DNA of 64,000 nucleotides from Chloroflexota bacterium (GTDB lineage Bacteria; Chloroflexota; Dehalococcoidia; Bin125), in assembly GCA_028874365.1 (NCBI GenBank), contig JAPPJZ010000056.1, positions 1 to 64,000 on the forward strand, in the 5' to 3' direction. The translations under genes were made by a program, and so were the position numbers. This document shows positions 1 through 8,773 of the stretch, piece after piece (the stretch's first letter is position 1; each line of letters opens with the position of its first letter). The notes under the pieces were generated by a model, which saw only the letters and a program-made list of their open reading frames with translations, did no database searches and had not been told where the DNA came from.

Positions 1-206
1 GCCCCGTTGACACTGCGCAGGGCTGTCGCGTTGGCCATTCCCCTTTGGTTTCTCAGGCTGCGAGATGATCGGATGTCAGAAATGATTCCGGCGCCGACAG
101 TTGCAGCATTCCCGACGGCCGCCATGTGTGAATATAGCGGATCGGCGCGGGGTGTGGTCGAGCCTCCAAGCTTGCGCTCCAGCGATCGCCAACCGAGGCC
201 GCTCGC

Positions 207-1079
207 CTATCCCGCACCCTGGGCGATTCGCGTGCGCACGCGCTCGATGAAATCGGCCACTCGGTCGGCATCGGGGGCGTCCCCGGCGTGCTCGTGGTAC
301 TGCTGGAGGTCGTCAAGCGCCTCGATGTACTGGCCGGTCTGGTAACACAGGAGCCCGCGATCCCGCCGATCCTCGAGCGACCACGGTGAGAGCGCCAGCA
401 GGAAATCGGTGGCCGCGATCGCGGAGACGTAATCGCGCTTGCGCACGCCGGCGCCTTTGAGGTTGGTCAGGATGCGCTGCAAAATTTGTCGCTTCGTCAC
501 CGACGCCAGGAACGACTCCGGGTTCGGTCCTGCGCCCTGATTCGTCGCCCGCAATCGCTCGCTGAGCGCATGACGATCAATCTCGCGCCCGGCGTGGAAC
601 GGATCGAGGAAGTGCTCGACCTGCGTTTCCGCATCCACGTACTTGATCAGAAAGTGGAACGGCGCGCCAACGCCGTGGAGTTCGAGGCCTGTCCGTCGCG
701 CCACCTCGATCATGACGACCGCGAGCGTGATCGGCATGCCTCGTCCGGTCTCAAGCGCCGAGTGCAGGCAGCAGTTGAGCGGGTCGTAGTAGGTGTCCGT
801 GTCGCCGCGGAACCGCTGCTGTTCGAACAGCACGCGGCAGAGCCGTTCCACCTGTTCCGGTTCGCGACCGGGTCCGTCCCCACGCGCCGCATCGGCGAGC
901 TCGTCGAGCCGCGCCAGAGCGGCCAATTGATCGAAGTCCGGTTCGACGATCGGGCCGATCAGAAAGCAGCAGAGATCCAGCCGTACGGCGCGCTCATTGC
1001 CTCGGGCCAGAGTGCCGAACTGGCGCGCGAGGTTGATGCTGTCAAGTTTTACCAAACGTTGCGTTACATCCTCATCCAT
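207..1079 (-). CDS. SirB1-family transglutaminase-like/TPR protein
   Basis: A 290-residue soluble protein. The core around residues 97-146 (YYDPLN, then RGMPITLAVVMIEVARRTGL, then HGVGAPFHFLIKY) matches the SirB1/transglutaminase-like N-terminal domain. The C-terminal third (LLALSPWSLEDRRDRGLLCYQTG, then EALDDLQQYHE) looks like the TPR-like tail usual in that family. Length is typical. The biochemical role is not established in the family, and no catalytic Cys-His-Asp triad can be asserted from sequence. It is monocistronic and divergent from the oxidoreductase at 1168, with about 88 bp between the starts. The ATG at 1079 is the first in frame. Confident on family, not on function. Confidence 0.8.
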   Translation of the reverse strand: MDEDVTQRLVKLDSINLARQFGTLARGNERAVRLDLCCFLIGPIVEPDFDQLAALARLDELADAARGDGPGREPEQVERLCRVLFEQQRFRGDTDTYYDPLNCCLHSALETGRGMPITLAVVMIEVARRTGLELHGVGAPFHFLIKYVDAETQVEHFLDPFHAGREIDRHALSERLRATNQGAGPNPESFLASVTKRQILQRILTNLKGAGVRKRDYVSAIAATDFLLALSPWSLEDRRDRGLLCYQTGQYIEALDDLQQYHEHAGDAPDADRVADFIERVRTRIAQGAG

Positions 1080-1167
1080 GAATCGAGGCTAACAGGCAGA
1101 CGGCGCCCTCGAAGACCTATGATGACCGTAGGTCACACGGTTCAGAGCGAGGAGCGTGTTGGCTGAG

Positions 1168-2691
1168 ATGGCCGAAGAAACGTCTGATCCCGAGCCCGGC
1201 AAGCCGAAACCTTCGGCTGCCACGCGCCGCGCCAGGACTCCACAGCTGACGCGCGCGGGACAGCCGATTGACCGCCGCCAGCGACTGCGGATTCCCCCGC
1301 ACCACGTCACCAAACAGACCCCCCACGACCGCGTCCGCAACTGGGACGAGGTCTACTACGGCTACACCGCCGGGCCGGCGATGTTCGAGGCCCAGCGCTG
1401 CATCCAGTGTCCGGCCGCTCCATGTACCGTCGCCTGTCCGATTGACAACGACATCCCCGGTGCACTGGCCTACCTGGAGATCGGCAAGCTCGCCGACGCG
1501 GCGGCGGTGTTCCGCCGTACCTCCGAGATGCCGGAACTCTGCGGCCGCCTCTGCCCACAGGAGGCGCTCTGCGAAGGCGTCTGCGTGGTCGCCAAGAACG
1601 CCAAGCCGGTCGCGATCGGCAAGCTGGAAGCGTTCCTGGGCGATTGGGATCGGCAGCAACGCGGAGGCTTCCCCATTCCCAACCCGGAGATTGAAACCGG
1701 TCAGCGCGTCGCAATAGTCGGCGCCGGGCCGTCAGGCCTGGCGGTCGCCGAGCAGATGCGCAAGGCCGGTCATGAAGTGACGGTGTTCGAGGCCTGGCCC
1801 TCGGCCGGCGGAGTGCTGCGTTACGGGATCCCCAACTTCAAGTCGGCGAAGCACATCGTTGACGAAAAGACCGAGGCACTGCAGGCGGCCGGTGTCGAGT
1901 TCCGCTTCGAGACGCGAGTCGGGGCCGACATCGGCTGGGACGAACTCTCGAAGTGGGATGCGGTGTTCCTGGCCCATGGGGCGAGCGTCGGCAAACAGCT
2001 GGGTCTCGAAGGGGAGCGGCTGGCCCGGGTCTACAGCGCAACCGAGTTCCTGGTGCGCGCCAACCTCGACGACGAAATGCTGCCCGCGGCGTTGCGCAGC
2101 ACGCCGGACATCGGCCGCAAGGTAGTGGTCGTCGGCGGCGGTGACACCTCGATGGACTGCGTCCGCTCGGCCGTCCGCCTGGGCGCCGAGGAAGTGCGGC
2201 TGCTCTATCGCAGAACCGAGAACGAGATGATCGGCCGCGAAGAAGAACGCCGTCACGCGCGCGAGGAAGGCGTGATCTTCGAGTACCTGACGACTCCGGT
2301 CAGCCTGCTCCGCGAAGACGGCAGGGTCGTCGGCGTCGAGTGCGTGCGAATGAGCCTGGGAGAGCCGGATGAGAGCGGGCGTCGACGCCCCCAGCCCGTC
2401 CCCGGCTCGGAATTCGTGATCGACTGTGACGCGTTCGTCGTGGCCGTCGGCTACGACGTCGGACGTGACCTCTACGGCGACTCGGGCATCGATGTCAATG
2501 ACTGGGGCGAAGTACTCGTCGACGACCACGGTCGAACCTCGCGGCCAGGCGTCTTCGCCGGCGGCGACAACGTCATTGGCGCCGATCTCGTCGTGACCGC
2601 ATTGAAGGGCGCCCACGCCGCGATCCCCGGCATGCTCGCCTACCTCGAAGAGCTGCAGGCCGAGCGCGCCTTCGCAATGGCAGCCGGCTAG
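1168..2691 (+). CDS. GltD-like FAD/NAD(P) oxidoreductase with N-terminal Fe-S domain
   Basis: About 507 residues with the architecture of the glutamate synthase small subunit. An N-terminal Fer4_20-type domain carries two cysteine groups (CIQCPAAPCTVACP near residue 78 and CGRLCPQEALCEGVC near 125). It is followed by an FAD dinucleotide fold (VAIVGAGPSGLAVAEQM near 181) and an NAD(P) fold (VVVVGGGDTSMDCVRSA). No GltB large subunit is in the window, so it may serve another partner as NAD(P)H-to-Fe-S transfer module. The polyferredoxin at 4753 is a candidate partner (inference). Start is uncertain: GTG 1156, TTG 1159 and ATG 1168 are in frame behind GAGGAG at 1149-1154. ATG 1168 was taken because the GTG lies only one base from that site. 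Confidence 0.85.
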   Translation: MAEETSDPEPGKPKPSAATRRARTPQLTRAGQPIDRRQRLRIPPHHVTKQTPHDRVRNWDEVYYGYTAGPAMFEAQRCIQCPAAPCTVACPIDNDIPGALAYLEIGKLADAAAVFRRTSEMPELCGRLCPQEALCEGVCVVAKNAKPVAIGKLEAFLGDWDRQQRGGFPIPNPEIETGQRVAIVGAGPSGLAVAEQMRKAGHEVTVFEAWPSAGGVLRYGIPNFKSAKHIVDEKTEALQAAGVEFRFETRVGADIGWDELSKWDAVFLAHGASVGKQLGLEGERLARVYSATEFLVRANLDDEMLPAALRSTPDIGRKVVVVGGGDTSMDCVRSAVRLGAEEVRLLYRRTENEMIGREEERRHAREEGVIFEYLTTPVSLLREDGRVVGVECVRMSLGEPDESGRRRPQPVPGSEFVIDCDAFVVAVGYDVGRDLYGDSGIDVNDWGEVLVDDHGRTSRPGVFAGGDNVIGADLVVTALKGAHAAIPGMLAYLEELQAERAFAMAAG

Positions 2692-2712
2692 CCGCGGCGC
2701 TATTCAGCCGGC
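2683..2712. terminator. hairpin spanning two convergent stop codons
   Basis: GCCGGCT (2683-2689) and AGCCGGC (2706-2712) form a perfect 7-bp stem with a 16-nt loop. It covers the end of the GltD-like gene and the end of the cupin gene. There is no T-run, so this is a possible bidirectional stop at best. Confidence 0.3.
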
Positions 2713-3146
2713 GAGCACCCTGGTGCTCCGGGAATATCCACTTCCGCAACGATCTCCTCGGCTGCGTTGCGGCAGAGGACGACCTCAGCATCTCGATCCT
2801 CGCGCGGGTTGCTGATCTGGTGGATCGCGCGCGGCGGGACGTAGAGGAAGTCACCCGTCTCCACCTCGTGTACGTGCTCCAACTGCTCGCCGTAGGACAT
2901 CACGATTGGCCCCTGGAGGATGTACATGGCCGTCTCGCAGTTGACGTGCCAGTGCGGCGTCGAGTACATCCCGGGCGGAATCTTCTGGCGGGTCATGAAG
3001 ACCTCTTCGGACCCCGAAAGGTCTCCGGAGACGCCGAACTGAATCGCCATGCCGGAGCGGTGATTCGACCAATCGGCCTCGGCGCCGTTGGTCATCACGA
3101 TGACCCCGTCAAGCGCTCCCTCGGCCTCGCGCTGTTGCTCGGTCAT
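2700..3146 (-). CDS. cupin-domain protein
   Basis: A 148-residue single cupin barrel. Motif 1 is PPGMYSTPHWHVNCETAMYI, with the HxH...E metal ligands, and motif 2 is GDFLYVPPRAIHQISNP, with the second His. Such proteins are metal-binding sensors, isomerases or dioxygenases; the substrate cannot be read from sequence. The ATG at 3146 is preferred over the upstream GTG at 3158 because GGAGG lies five bases before it. The gene converges on the GltD-like gene with only 8 bp between stops. Two acidic Cys-containing segments at the C-terminus are unremarkable. Confidence 0.8.
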   Translation of the reverse strand: MTEQQREAEGALDGVIVMTNGAEADWSNHRSGMAIQFGVSGDLSGSEEVFMTRQKIPPGMYSTPHWHVNCETAMYILQGPIVMSYGEQLEHVHEVETGDFLYVPPRAIHQISNPREDRDAEVVLCRNAAEEIVAEVDIPGAPGCSPAE

Positions 3147-3243
3147 GCCGTCCTCCACACACGAAATGGTTCAGCCCGGTCAGATCGAAACTGACGATAT
3201 CAGCAGCTCTGGGATCGCTTACGCCGAACGTGACTGGTGGATC

Positions 3244-4608
3244 TCAGCCTGGCGGGCCGATGCTGTGGGCCCAGTCATCAACCAGCCAATGGCCTGCGAG
3301 TTGAATCAGCTCGAATCGCATCCAGTCGCTTTCCGAAAGCTGGAAGTAGACCCGTCCGCGCGCCGGATGCAACACGTCCCCGTATGACACCGACTGCAGG
3401 ATTTCGCCCCCCAGGTCAATCGACTGGATCTTCTGAATGTCGCGGCTCACGTCGCCGGAGTCGTCCCAACCCCAGATCGTCAGTGCCTCCGGTCCCGCCA
3501 GCGCGAGAATCGTGGCGGAGTCGCCGTCGCGCAGCGCCTGCAGGAACGTGAGCGCCGCCGCGGCAAGGTCCGAGGCCACGGCCTCATTGACCGGGCTGGT
3601 CGGCAGCCCTTCCTCCGCGGTGATCCGGTATGCGCCGATCAACTGACGCTGACCTGCCTTGTTGGAGGCTGGCCACACCTCGACCCGCCACAGGCCTGCT
3701 TCGTCGGCAGTGAAGTACACCTCTGCGTCGAGACCGTGGCCGCCGTCGTCGTCGATCTGCAGCAGGTTGCCGTCGGGCCGGAAGACCTGCGCGAACACAT
3801 CGACCCCGGTATCGCCGTCAACGAGCACGAAGACCTGCTGTCCGGCCTCGGCCTGGAACTCGAACACGTCCACGTCGCCGGGCAGGTCCAGGCGTCCGTC
3901 GGCACTGCTGCCCAACGCGATGATCGCGTTGTCGTCGTCCGCGCCGACGGTCAGCGTCTGCACCTGGATGATGAAATCGCCCAGACTGTTGGAATCGTAC
4001 GGCTGGACGCGGATGAACTGGAGCCCTTCGACGGGCACCTGCGCGATGATCAGTGAGTCCCGGTTGGTGGTCGATAGGTCGTCGTTCACAGCGACCTCGG
4101 TGCCGTCGGGCTGAAGCCACGTGACCACCGGATCCATGCCGGCCTTACCGTCGACGAAGATGCGAAGCCAGGCCCCGGTCGCAGCCTGGAAGCGGAACGT
4201 GCGCTCGGTCTGATCGGGACTGATGGAGGAGGCGAACAACTCGCCCTCAACCAGCACCTCGCGGTCAGGGTCGCTAACCGGTTCGTCCGTCTGCTCGGCT
4301 TGTTGAGCGCTCTGTTCTTCGCTCGGTTCCGGCTGCGACTGTTGCTCTTGGGCTGCCGGTTCAGCCTCGGCAGCAGCCTCGACCTCTTGCTCTTGCGGTT
4401 GGGCCACCGCGTCCTGCTCAGCGGCGTCGATCGGCTGCGCATCCTGCTCCTCGGCCTCTGCCTCGGATGTCTGCGCTTGTTGTTGCTCAGCCTCCTCGGG
4501 CGCGTCGTCACCGCAAGCCACCGCGAACAGGGAAAGCGAGGTAGTCAGCAAAATCAACAGAACCAGCGCGGCAGCGGTGCGGGGGACGCGCTCAGAATCT
4601 GACAACAT
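3244..4608 (-). CDS. secreted lipoprotein with PPC-type beta domains
   Basis: 454 residues. The N-terminal signal has a hydrophobic stretch (ALVLLILLTTSLSLFAVAC) ending in a lipobox-like AVAC, so lipid attachment at Cys-32 is likely. Residues about 35-115 are a very Gln/Glu/Ala-rich linker of low complexity. Two bacterial pre-peptidase C-terminal (PPC)-like domains follow. The first contains RTFRFQAATGAWLRIFVDG and the second VDVFEFQAEAGQQVFVLVDG. The last about 120 residues resemble a SnoaL/NTF2-like fold only loosely. It is probably an extracellular, envelope-anchored protein. The start is supported by AGGA eight bases upstream, and TATAGT (complement of 4641-4646) is a possible -10. Confidence 0.7.
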   Translation of the reverse strand: MLSDSERVPRTAAALVLLILLTTSLSLFAVACGDDAPEEAEQQQAQTSEAEAEEQDAQPIDAAEQDAVAQPQEQEVEAAAEAEPAAQEQQSQPEPSEEQSAQQAEQTDEPVSDPDREVLVEGELFASSISPDQTERTFRFQAATGAWLRIFVDGKAGMDPVVTWLQPDGTEVAVNDDLSTTNRDSLIIAQVPVEGLQFIRVQPYDSNSLGDFIIQVQTLTVGADDDNAIIALGSSADGRLDLPGDVDVFEFQAEAGQQVFVLVDGDTGVDVFAQVFRPDGNLLQIDDDGGHGLDAEVYFTADEAGLWRVEVWPASNKAGQRQLIGAYRITAEEGLPTSPVNEAVASDLAAAALTFLQALRDGDSATILALAGPEALTIWGWDDSGDVSRDIQKIQSIDLGGEILQSVSYGDVLHPARGRVYFQLSESDWMRFELIQLAGHWLVDDWAHSIGPPG

Positions 4609-4685
4609 ACGGAGTTCCTACTCCCGGCCGCCTCAGGTCCACTATACGAGCAATGACTGTGCGCGGCGCCCGGTTGTTGACTTGA

Positions 4686-4715
4686 TTGAACGCAGATTGG
4701 CCGCGCCGATATACT
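4686..4715 (+). promoter_or_regulatory. sigma70-type promoter for the polyferredoxin gene
   Basis: TTGAAC (4686-4691), an 18-bp spacer and TATACT (4710-4715) form a good housekeeping promoter. It lies 37 bp before the ATG at 4753. The ribosome-binding site GAGGAG is at 4741-4746. Assigned by eye. Confidence 0.5.
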
Positions 4716-4752
4716 TGGCAAAGCGTCTTCACTGAAGACAGAGGAGCAGCCC

Positions 4753-5250
4753 ATGGCTTACGACATCGTCGAGACCTGTATCGGCTGTACGGCCTGTACG
4801 AATCGCTGTCCGACCAACGCCATTTGGGGCGAGCGCAACACGATCCATTACATCGACCCGGCGCTGTGCATCGATTGCGGCGCATGCGGTGCGGTCTGCC
4901 CGGTCGAGTGCATCCTCGATGAAGACGGCGATATCTGCCGCAAGTTTGCCAAGAAGGAATGGCCCAAGGCCGAGGTCGACGCCGACAAGTGCATCGGCTC
5001 GGGCTGCGAGATCTGCATCAACGTGTGCCCCTTCGACGCGCTGGAACTCGACTTCACCGACGCCGCCTCCGACTTCTTCGGTCAGGCGGTCGTGATTGAG
5101 AAGAATTGCACTGGCTGCCGACTCTGCGAACAGTCCTGCGGTTGGGACGCCGTCCACATCTTCCCACGCCGTCCAATGCTGAAGAAGCTCCACTACCCCG
5201 ACGACAAACCCACCCCCGGCCAGGAGAAGTTCCTCCGCAGCCGCGCCTAG
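4753..5250 (+). CDS. polyferredoxin with four [4Fe-4S] motifs
   Basis: 165 residues with four cysteine quartets: C9/12/15/19, C39/42/45/49, C80/85/88/92 (a CxxxxCxxCxxxC variant) and C119/122/125/129. The first three end in CP, as in classic bacterial ferredoxin clusters. The fourth ends CG. The two halves look like a duplicated two-cluster ferredoxin with a 25-residue linker. It probably carries low-potential electrons in the cytoplasm for an oxidoreductase. The physiological partner is not adjacent; the GltD-like flavoprotein 2 kb upstream is one candidate. It has its own promoter and a strong Shine-Dalgarno. No signal peptide. Confidence 0.85.
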   Translation: MAYDIVETCIGCTACTNRCPTNAIWGERNTIHYIDPALCIDCGACGAVCPVECILDEDGDICRKFAKKEWPKAEVDADKCIGSGCEICINVCPFDALELDFTDAASDFFGQAVVIEKNCTGCRLCEQSCGWDAVHIFPRRPMLKKLHYPDDKPTPGQEKFLRSRA

Positions 5251-5350
5251 CTGGTTCCCGCCCCGCTCTATGCGGATGCCGTCACTGCCGTGCCGGGGTT
5301 GCTGCGGTTGTCACGAACCCACAGAAGCCCTGCGCGTAGCGCCCGTAGTC

Positions 5351-5399
5351 TTTCTCCCCCCGCGTCAGCGGGGGGAGATGCCGAAGGCAGAGGGGGGCT
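5351..5399. repeat. dispersed palindromic repeat, family P1
   Basis: CTCCCCCCGC (5354-5363) and GCGGGGGGAG (5368-5377) form a perfect 10-bp stem. It is followed by the conserved tail agatgccgaaggcagagggg. Near-identical copies lie at 25949, 29596, 33876 and, inverted, at 40331 and 41878. It lies between the convergent polyferredoxin and substrate-binding-protein genes, where it could also act as a terminator. Confidence 0.85.
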
Positions 5400-5450
5400 C
5401 CCGGCATGTTTGCCGAGCCCCGCTTCAATCTCAGGTTCTCGCAGCCCGAC

Positions 5451-6491
5451 CTACCGATGGATCGCCTCAAGGAACGACCGATCGATCGCACGCTCGACGT
5501 CCACGTCATTCTCCAGCGCTCCGTACTCGAGCAACACGTCGGTCAACGCGCGGAACTGCTGCTGCGTGAACCAGCCGACCCCGTTGGCCCGGGTCAGGTC
5601 GCTGATCGCGTTCTCGATCTCCGTGTCGAGGATGAAGCGTTCGTGGACCAGGTCCGGCTCGCGTTCCTCGCCGATGAAGGTCGCGGTGTCTTCGATCGCC
5701 GCCTCGGGGTTCTCGACCGCGAACTCGAACGCCCGCACGGTCGCGCGCAGGAAGCGTTCGAGCTTTTCGCGGTTCACCTCATCCTCCAGGAACTCCTCGG
5801 TGACGAGGTAGACCACGCCAAGCGTCGGTACCCCGTCGTCCGCCGCCTCGAAGACGGTGATCTCCTGGTTCAGGTTGCGCGTCAGGGTGTCGGGCTCGTT
5901 CGACAGGAAGACCGGGTAGACCTCGACTTGCTGCTCAACCAGGACGACCGGATTGAAGCCCACATCTTTCATGTTCATGTCATCGGTCGTCAGGCCATGA
6001 GCAGCCAGCATCGCGTGGAACTCCGCCTGCACGATGCCCTTGAAGCCAACATCGCGCCCGGCGAAGTCGGCCGGCGACTCAATGCCCGACGAGTTCAGCA
6101 CCGCGTAGCCGAAGTCGCCGCGCTGCCCGAACAGCATCACCGCGACGTACGGAGCGCCCGAGTTGGCGCGGATCTGCAACATCTCAGAGGCCGGCAACGT
6201 GGTGATGTCGACCTCACCGGCGAGCAACAGGCTCTTGTGGCTACCGGTGAATCCGGCGTGCTGGATGTCGACCTCGAGGTTCTCGTCAGCGAAAAATCCT
6301 TGCTCTTCTGCCACGTAGACAGCGACGAAGGGCAGATTCGCCTGGGCGACGAAACCCCCCATGTAGGTCATCGAGAGCACCTCGTCGGAATCGTCGTCCG
6401 AACAGGCGACGCCCAGGCCGACAGCCAGCACTGCTACGGCCGCGAGCATGATCAACAACGGTTGACGAACGGAAACGGAAAACAGAGGCAT
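5451..6491 (-). CDS. NitT/TauT-family ABC transporter substrate-binding lipoprotein
   Basis: 346 residues. A signal peptide ends GLGVAC with a Ser-Asp-rich linker, typical of lipid-anchored binding proteins, although the -3 residue is Gly. The mature part follows the NMT1/SsuA/TauA fold: NLPFVAVYVAEEQGFFADENL, EVDITTLPASEMLQ, then GRDVGFKGIVQAEFHAML. The ligand is unknown; the family binds sulfonates, nitrate, pyrimidines or aromatic acids. It is the last gene of a four-gene operon with ATPase (7797), permease (6940) and a small protein (6656), with 164 bp between it and the small gene, so a separate promoter is possible. Confidence 0.88.
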   Translation of the reverse strand: MPLFSVSVRQPLLIMLAAVAVLAVGLGVACSDDDSDEVLSMTYMGGFVAQANLPFVAVYVAEEQGFFADENLEVDIQHAGFTGSHKSLLLAGEVDITTLPASEMLQIRANSGAPYVAVMLFGQRGDFGYAVLNSSGIESPADFAGRDVGFKGIVQAEFHAMLAAHGLTTDDMNMKDVGFNPVVLVEQQVEVYPVFLSNEPDTLTRNLNQEITVFEAADDGVPTLGVVYLVTEEFLEDEVNREKLERFLRATVRAFEFAVENPEAAIEDTATFIGEEREPDLVHERFILDTEIENAISDLTRANGVGWFTQQQFRALTDVLLEYGALENDVDVERAIDRSFLEAIHR

Positions 6492-6655
6492 TGGTCCCAG
6501 GCTCCTAGGGCTGGTCGGACGCCGGGCGTTTCATGGTGTTCTACTGGGCCGGGCCGGCTAGCCGGAGCCGCTTCCATGGGGTTGCCACGGCGATAGCGAC
6601 CGTCGTCAGCGTATGAATCAGGCAGGTATGGGGCAAGCGCAGAACGCCCCGGCAG

Positions 6656-6919
6656 CTACTCGTTGGCCTGCACACGCGTTGGGTCGCGCAACACCGCAGA
6701 CTTGAACCACCAGCCGTCGACCGCGTCGCGCCGGAACTCGGCAATCAGGCGATGCTCGCGTCGTACCTTCAGGTCGGTCCCGAGATCCACGTCGTCGCCC
6801 TCAAGTTCGAGGACCAGTCCGTCGTTGGAAAACTTGATCACGACCGCGTCGGCCTGCTGCGGCGCCTGACGTTCGGGCAGGCGGTAGTCGGTGCGCTCGG
6901 ACTCGTCCGAAGTGGTCAT
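6656..6919 (-). CDS. small protein of unknown function inside an ABC operon
   Basis: 87 residues, soluble, with no signal or membrane segment. The middle (VVIKFSNDGLVLELEGDDVDLGTDLKVRREH) reads as beta strands, and the segment EFRRDAVDGWWFKSAVLRDPTR is strongly polar. No family is recognised. It begins 20 bp after the permease stop and is co-oriented with the transporter genes, so it is probably co-transcribed. It could be an accessory of the importer or of substrate metabolism; that is inference only. Confidence 0.6.
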   Translation of the reverse strand: MTTSDESERTDYRLPERQAPQQADAVVIKFSNDGLVLELEGDDVDLGTDLKVRREHRLIAEFRRDAVDGWWFKSAVLRDPTRVQANE

Positions 6920-6939
6920 GACTGCTCCCTCTACTGAGC

Positions 6940-7788
6940 CTAAGCCGCTGCGACGGGCTGGTCGAGACGCCAGGAGAACAACCGCTCCGCCAGCACGACC
7001 GCCGTCGACAGCGTGACGCCGATTAGGGTCAGCATCAAGACCGCGGCGAACACCTTCTCGAGGCGCAGGTTGTTCTGTTCGATCCAGATCACCGCGCCGA
7101 GTCCGCCGTGTCCCGACAGGAACAATTCCGCGACCACAGCGCCGATCAGCGACAGCGTGACCGAGATCTTCAGCGACGCAAACAGGTACGGAATGGCCGC
7201 CGGAAGTCGCAGGTGGCGGAAGATCTCCCAGGTCGATGCGTCGACCGAGCGGAAGAAGTCGTGCATGCGCGGATCGACATCGCGGAATCCGGCGATCGCA
7301 TTGATCAGAACGGGGAAGTAGATGATCAGCGCGGCAATCGCGATCTTCGGATTCCAGCCGTGGCCGAGCCAGATGATGAACAGCGGGATCAGCGCAACGA
7401 CCGGCGTGACCTTGACCATGATCGCGATCGGCAGCACGGCGCGTTCGAGGATGTTCGAGTGCGCGACACCCGCAGCCAGTAGCGTCGCCGCCGCCGTTCC
7501 GATCGCCAGACCACCCAGCGATACGCCGAGGGTCTTCAGCCCCTCCGTGAAGTACAGCCCGAAGTCGGTGAAGAAGTTCTCGACCACGGTGGTCGGTCGA
7601 GGCATCACCCAGATCGAAACCTCGGCAACGCGGACCCAGATCTCGACAGCGACGGCCAACAGCAGCAGAGCGATCAGCGGCGGCAGCACCCAGGCCAGCA
7701 TGGGGCGGACGTCAGGCGGGCCGAGTGGGATACGCCCTGTCGCTTCGGCGTCCAGGTGGTCCAGTTCTCGCAGCGGTTCGGAGACCAT
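6940..7788 (-). CDS. NitT/TauT-family ABC transporter permease
   Basis: 282 residues with about six hydrophobic segments and the binding-protein-dependent transport signature. The EAA-like loop (DASTWEIFRHLRLPAAIPYLFASLKISVTLSLIGAVVAE) is the site that contacts the ATPase. An extended cytoplasmic N-terminus of about 30 residues precedes the first membrane segment (PLIALLLLAVAVEIWV). Closest architecture is SsuC/TauC. It starts 8 bp after the ATPase stop, so the two are translationally close. Imports the ligand of the lipoprotein at 5451. Confidence 0.9.
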   Translation of the reverse strand: MVSEPLRELDHLDAEATGRIPLGPPDVRPMLAWVLPPLIALLLLAVAVEIWVRVAEVSIWVMPRPTTVVENFFTDFGLYFTEGLKTLGVSLGGLAIGTAAATLLAAGVAHSNILERAVLPIAIMVKVTPVVALIPLFIIWLGHGWNPKIAIAALIIYFPVLINAIAGFRDVDPRMHDFFRSVDASTWEIFRHLRLPAAIPYLFASLKISVTLSLIGAVVAELFLSGHGGLGAVIWIEQNNLRLEKVFAAVLMLTLIGVTLSTAVVLAERLFSWRLDQPVAAA

Positions 7789-7796
7789 GATCGTCT

Positions 7797-8678
7797 TCAG
7801 GCGGCGTCGAGCGGGACGGCGGGCGTGGTCGGTGAGCGCAGCGCGGCGCGGACGATCGCGGTGTCGTTGACGAAGCGGTCGGAGTGCTCATGCTCCGGCC
7901 GGCGCGGGCGAGGCGCGGTGATCGGTATGTCGGCGATGATCCGTCCCGGTCGAGGCGACATCACCAGCACCCGGTCCGCGACCGCCACGGCTTCGGGCAC
8001 GGAGTGAGTCACAAAGATCGCCGAGCGAGGTGGGTCGGTCGGATCGTGCGAGATCCCCCACAGCCGCTGCACCTCGTATCGCATCTGTTCCCGCGTGATT
8101 TCGTCGAGCGCGGCGAACGGCTCATCCAGCAGCAGCAACGGCGGGTCAATCGCCAGCGCGCGCGCCAGGGCGACCCGCTGCTGCATTCCGCCCGAGAGTT
8201 CGGCCGGTCGGTAGCGGCGGAACGCGGTCAGGCCAACAATGTCGATCAGTTCGTGGACATCGGTCGACGAGTGAGTCTCCTTCGGGTTCAGTTGCAAACC
8301 GAGCCGCACGTTGTCCTCGACGCTCCGCCAGGCCAGCAGGGCCGGTTCCTGGAAGACCAGACCGAGCCGCTTGTGCCGCTGAGCCTCCTTCGGCGATTCG
8401 CCGAAGACCTGTACCTCGCCTCCGGAAACCGGAATCAGACCACCGATCATGCGCAGCAGTGAGGTCTTGCCGCAGCCCGAGGGGCCGACCAGCGCGGTGA
8501 ACTCGCCGGCGCGAATCGTGAGCGTCGTCGGGCTGACGGCTTCCAGCGGATTGCCCGCCTTGGTCTGATAGGTCAGGCGCGCCTCGCGCAGGCGCACGGC
8601 CGGCTCGGCATCCGGCTCTATTGGATGCTTGATGACCAGCGGCGCCGACGGGTTGCTCTGAGACGTCGATGTGGTCAC
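7797..8678 (-). CDS. NitT/TauT-family ABC transporter ATP-binding protein
   Basis: 293 residues of the SsuB/TauB type. Walker A is GPSGCGKTS (near 77), the Q-loop is VFQEPALLAW, the signature is LSGGMQQRVALARAL, Walker B is LLLLDEPFAALDE, and the switch His is in FVTHSVPEAVAVADRV. All catalytic residues are intact. It starts with GTG at 8678 and is the first gene of the operon, divergent from npdG with about 95 bp between starts. The last 40 residues extend beyond the usual ATPase end and are of unknown role. Confidence 0.92.
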   Translation of the reverse strand: MTTSTSQSNPSAPLVIKHPIEPDAEPAVRLREARLTYQTKAGNPLEAVSPTTLTIRAGEFTALVGPSGCGKTSLLRMIGGLIPVSGGEVQVFGESPKEAQRHKRLGLVFQEPALLAWRSVEDNVRLGLQLNPKETHSSTDVHELIDIVGLTAFRRYRPAELSGGMQQRVALARALAIDPPLLLLDEPFAALDEITREQMRYEVQRLWGISHDPTDPPRSAIFVTHSVPEAVAVADRVLVMSPRPGRIIADIPITAPRPRRPEHEHSDRFVNDTAIVRAALRSPTTPAVPLDAA

Positions 8679-8773
8679 GGTGCTCGTACCGAGTGGCAGT
8701 AGCCTAGAACGCGTGCGTCTCGCGCGAAGCGTGCGCGAACGTCTTTCAGTTTAGGCGTAGATCGGGAGTGGGT

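Noticed and set aside
1-38. Start of a minus-strand gene running off the left edge (ATG at 38)
   Set aside because: Only about 12 codons are visible and GGGG lies just one base before the ATG, too close for a normal ribosome site. The 1-206 stretch holds nothing else I can support.
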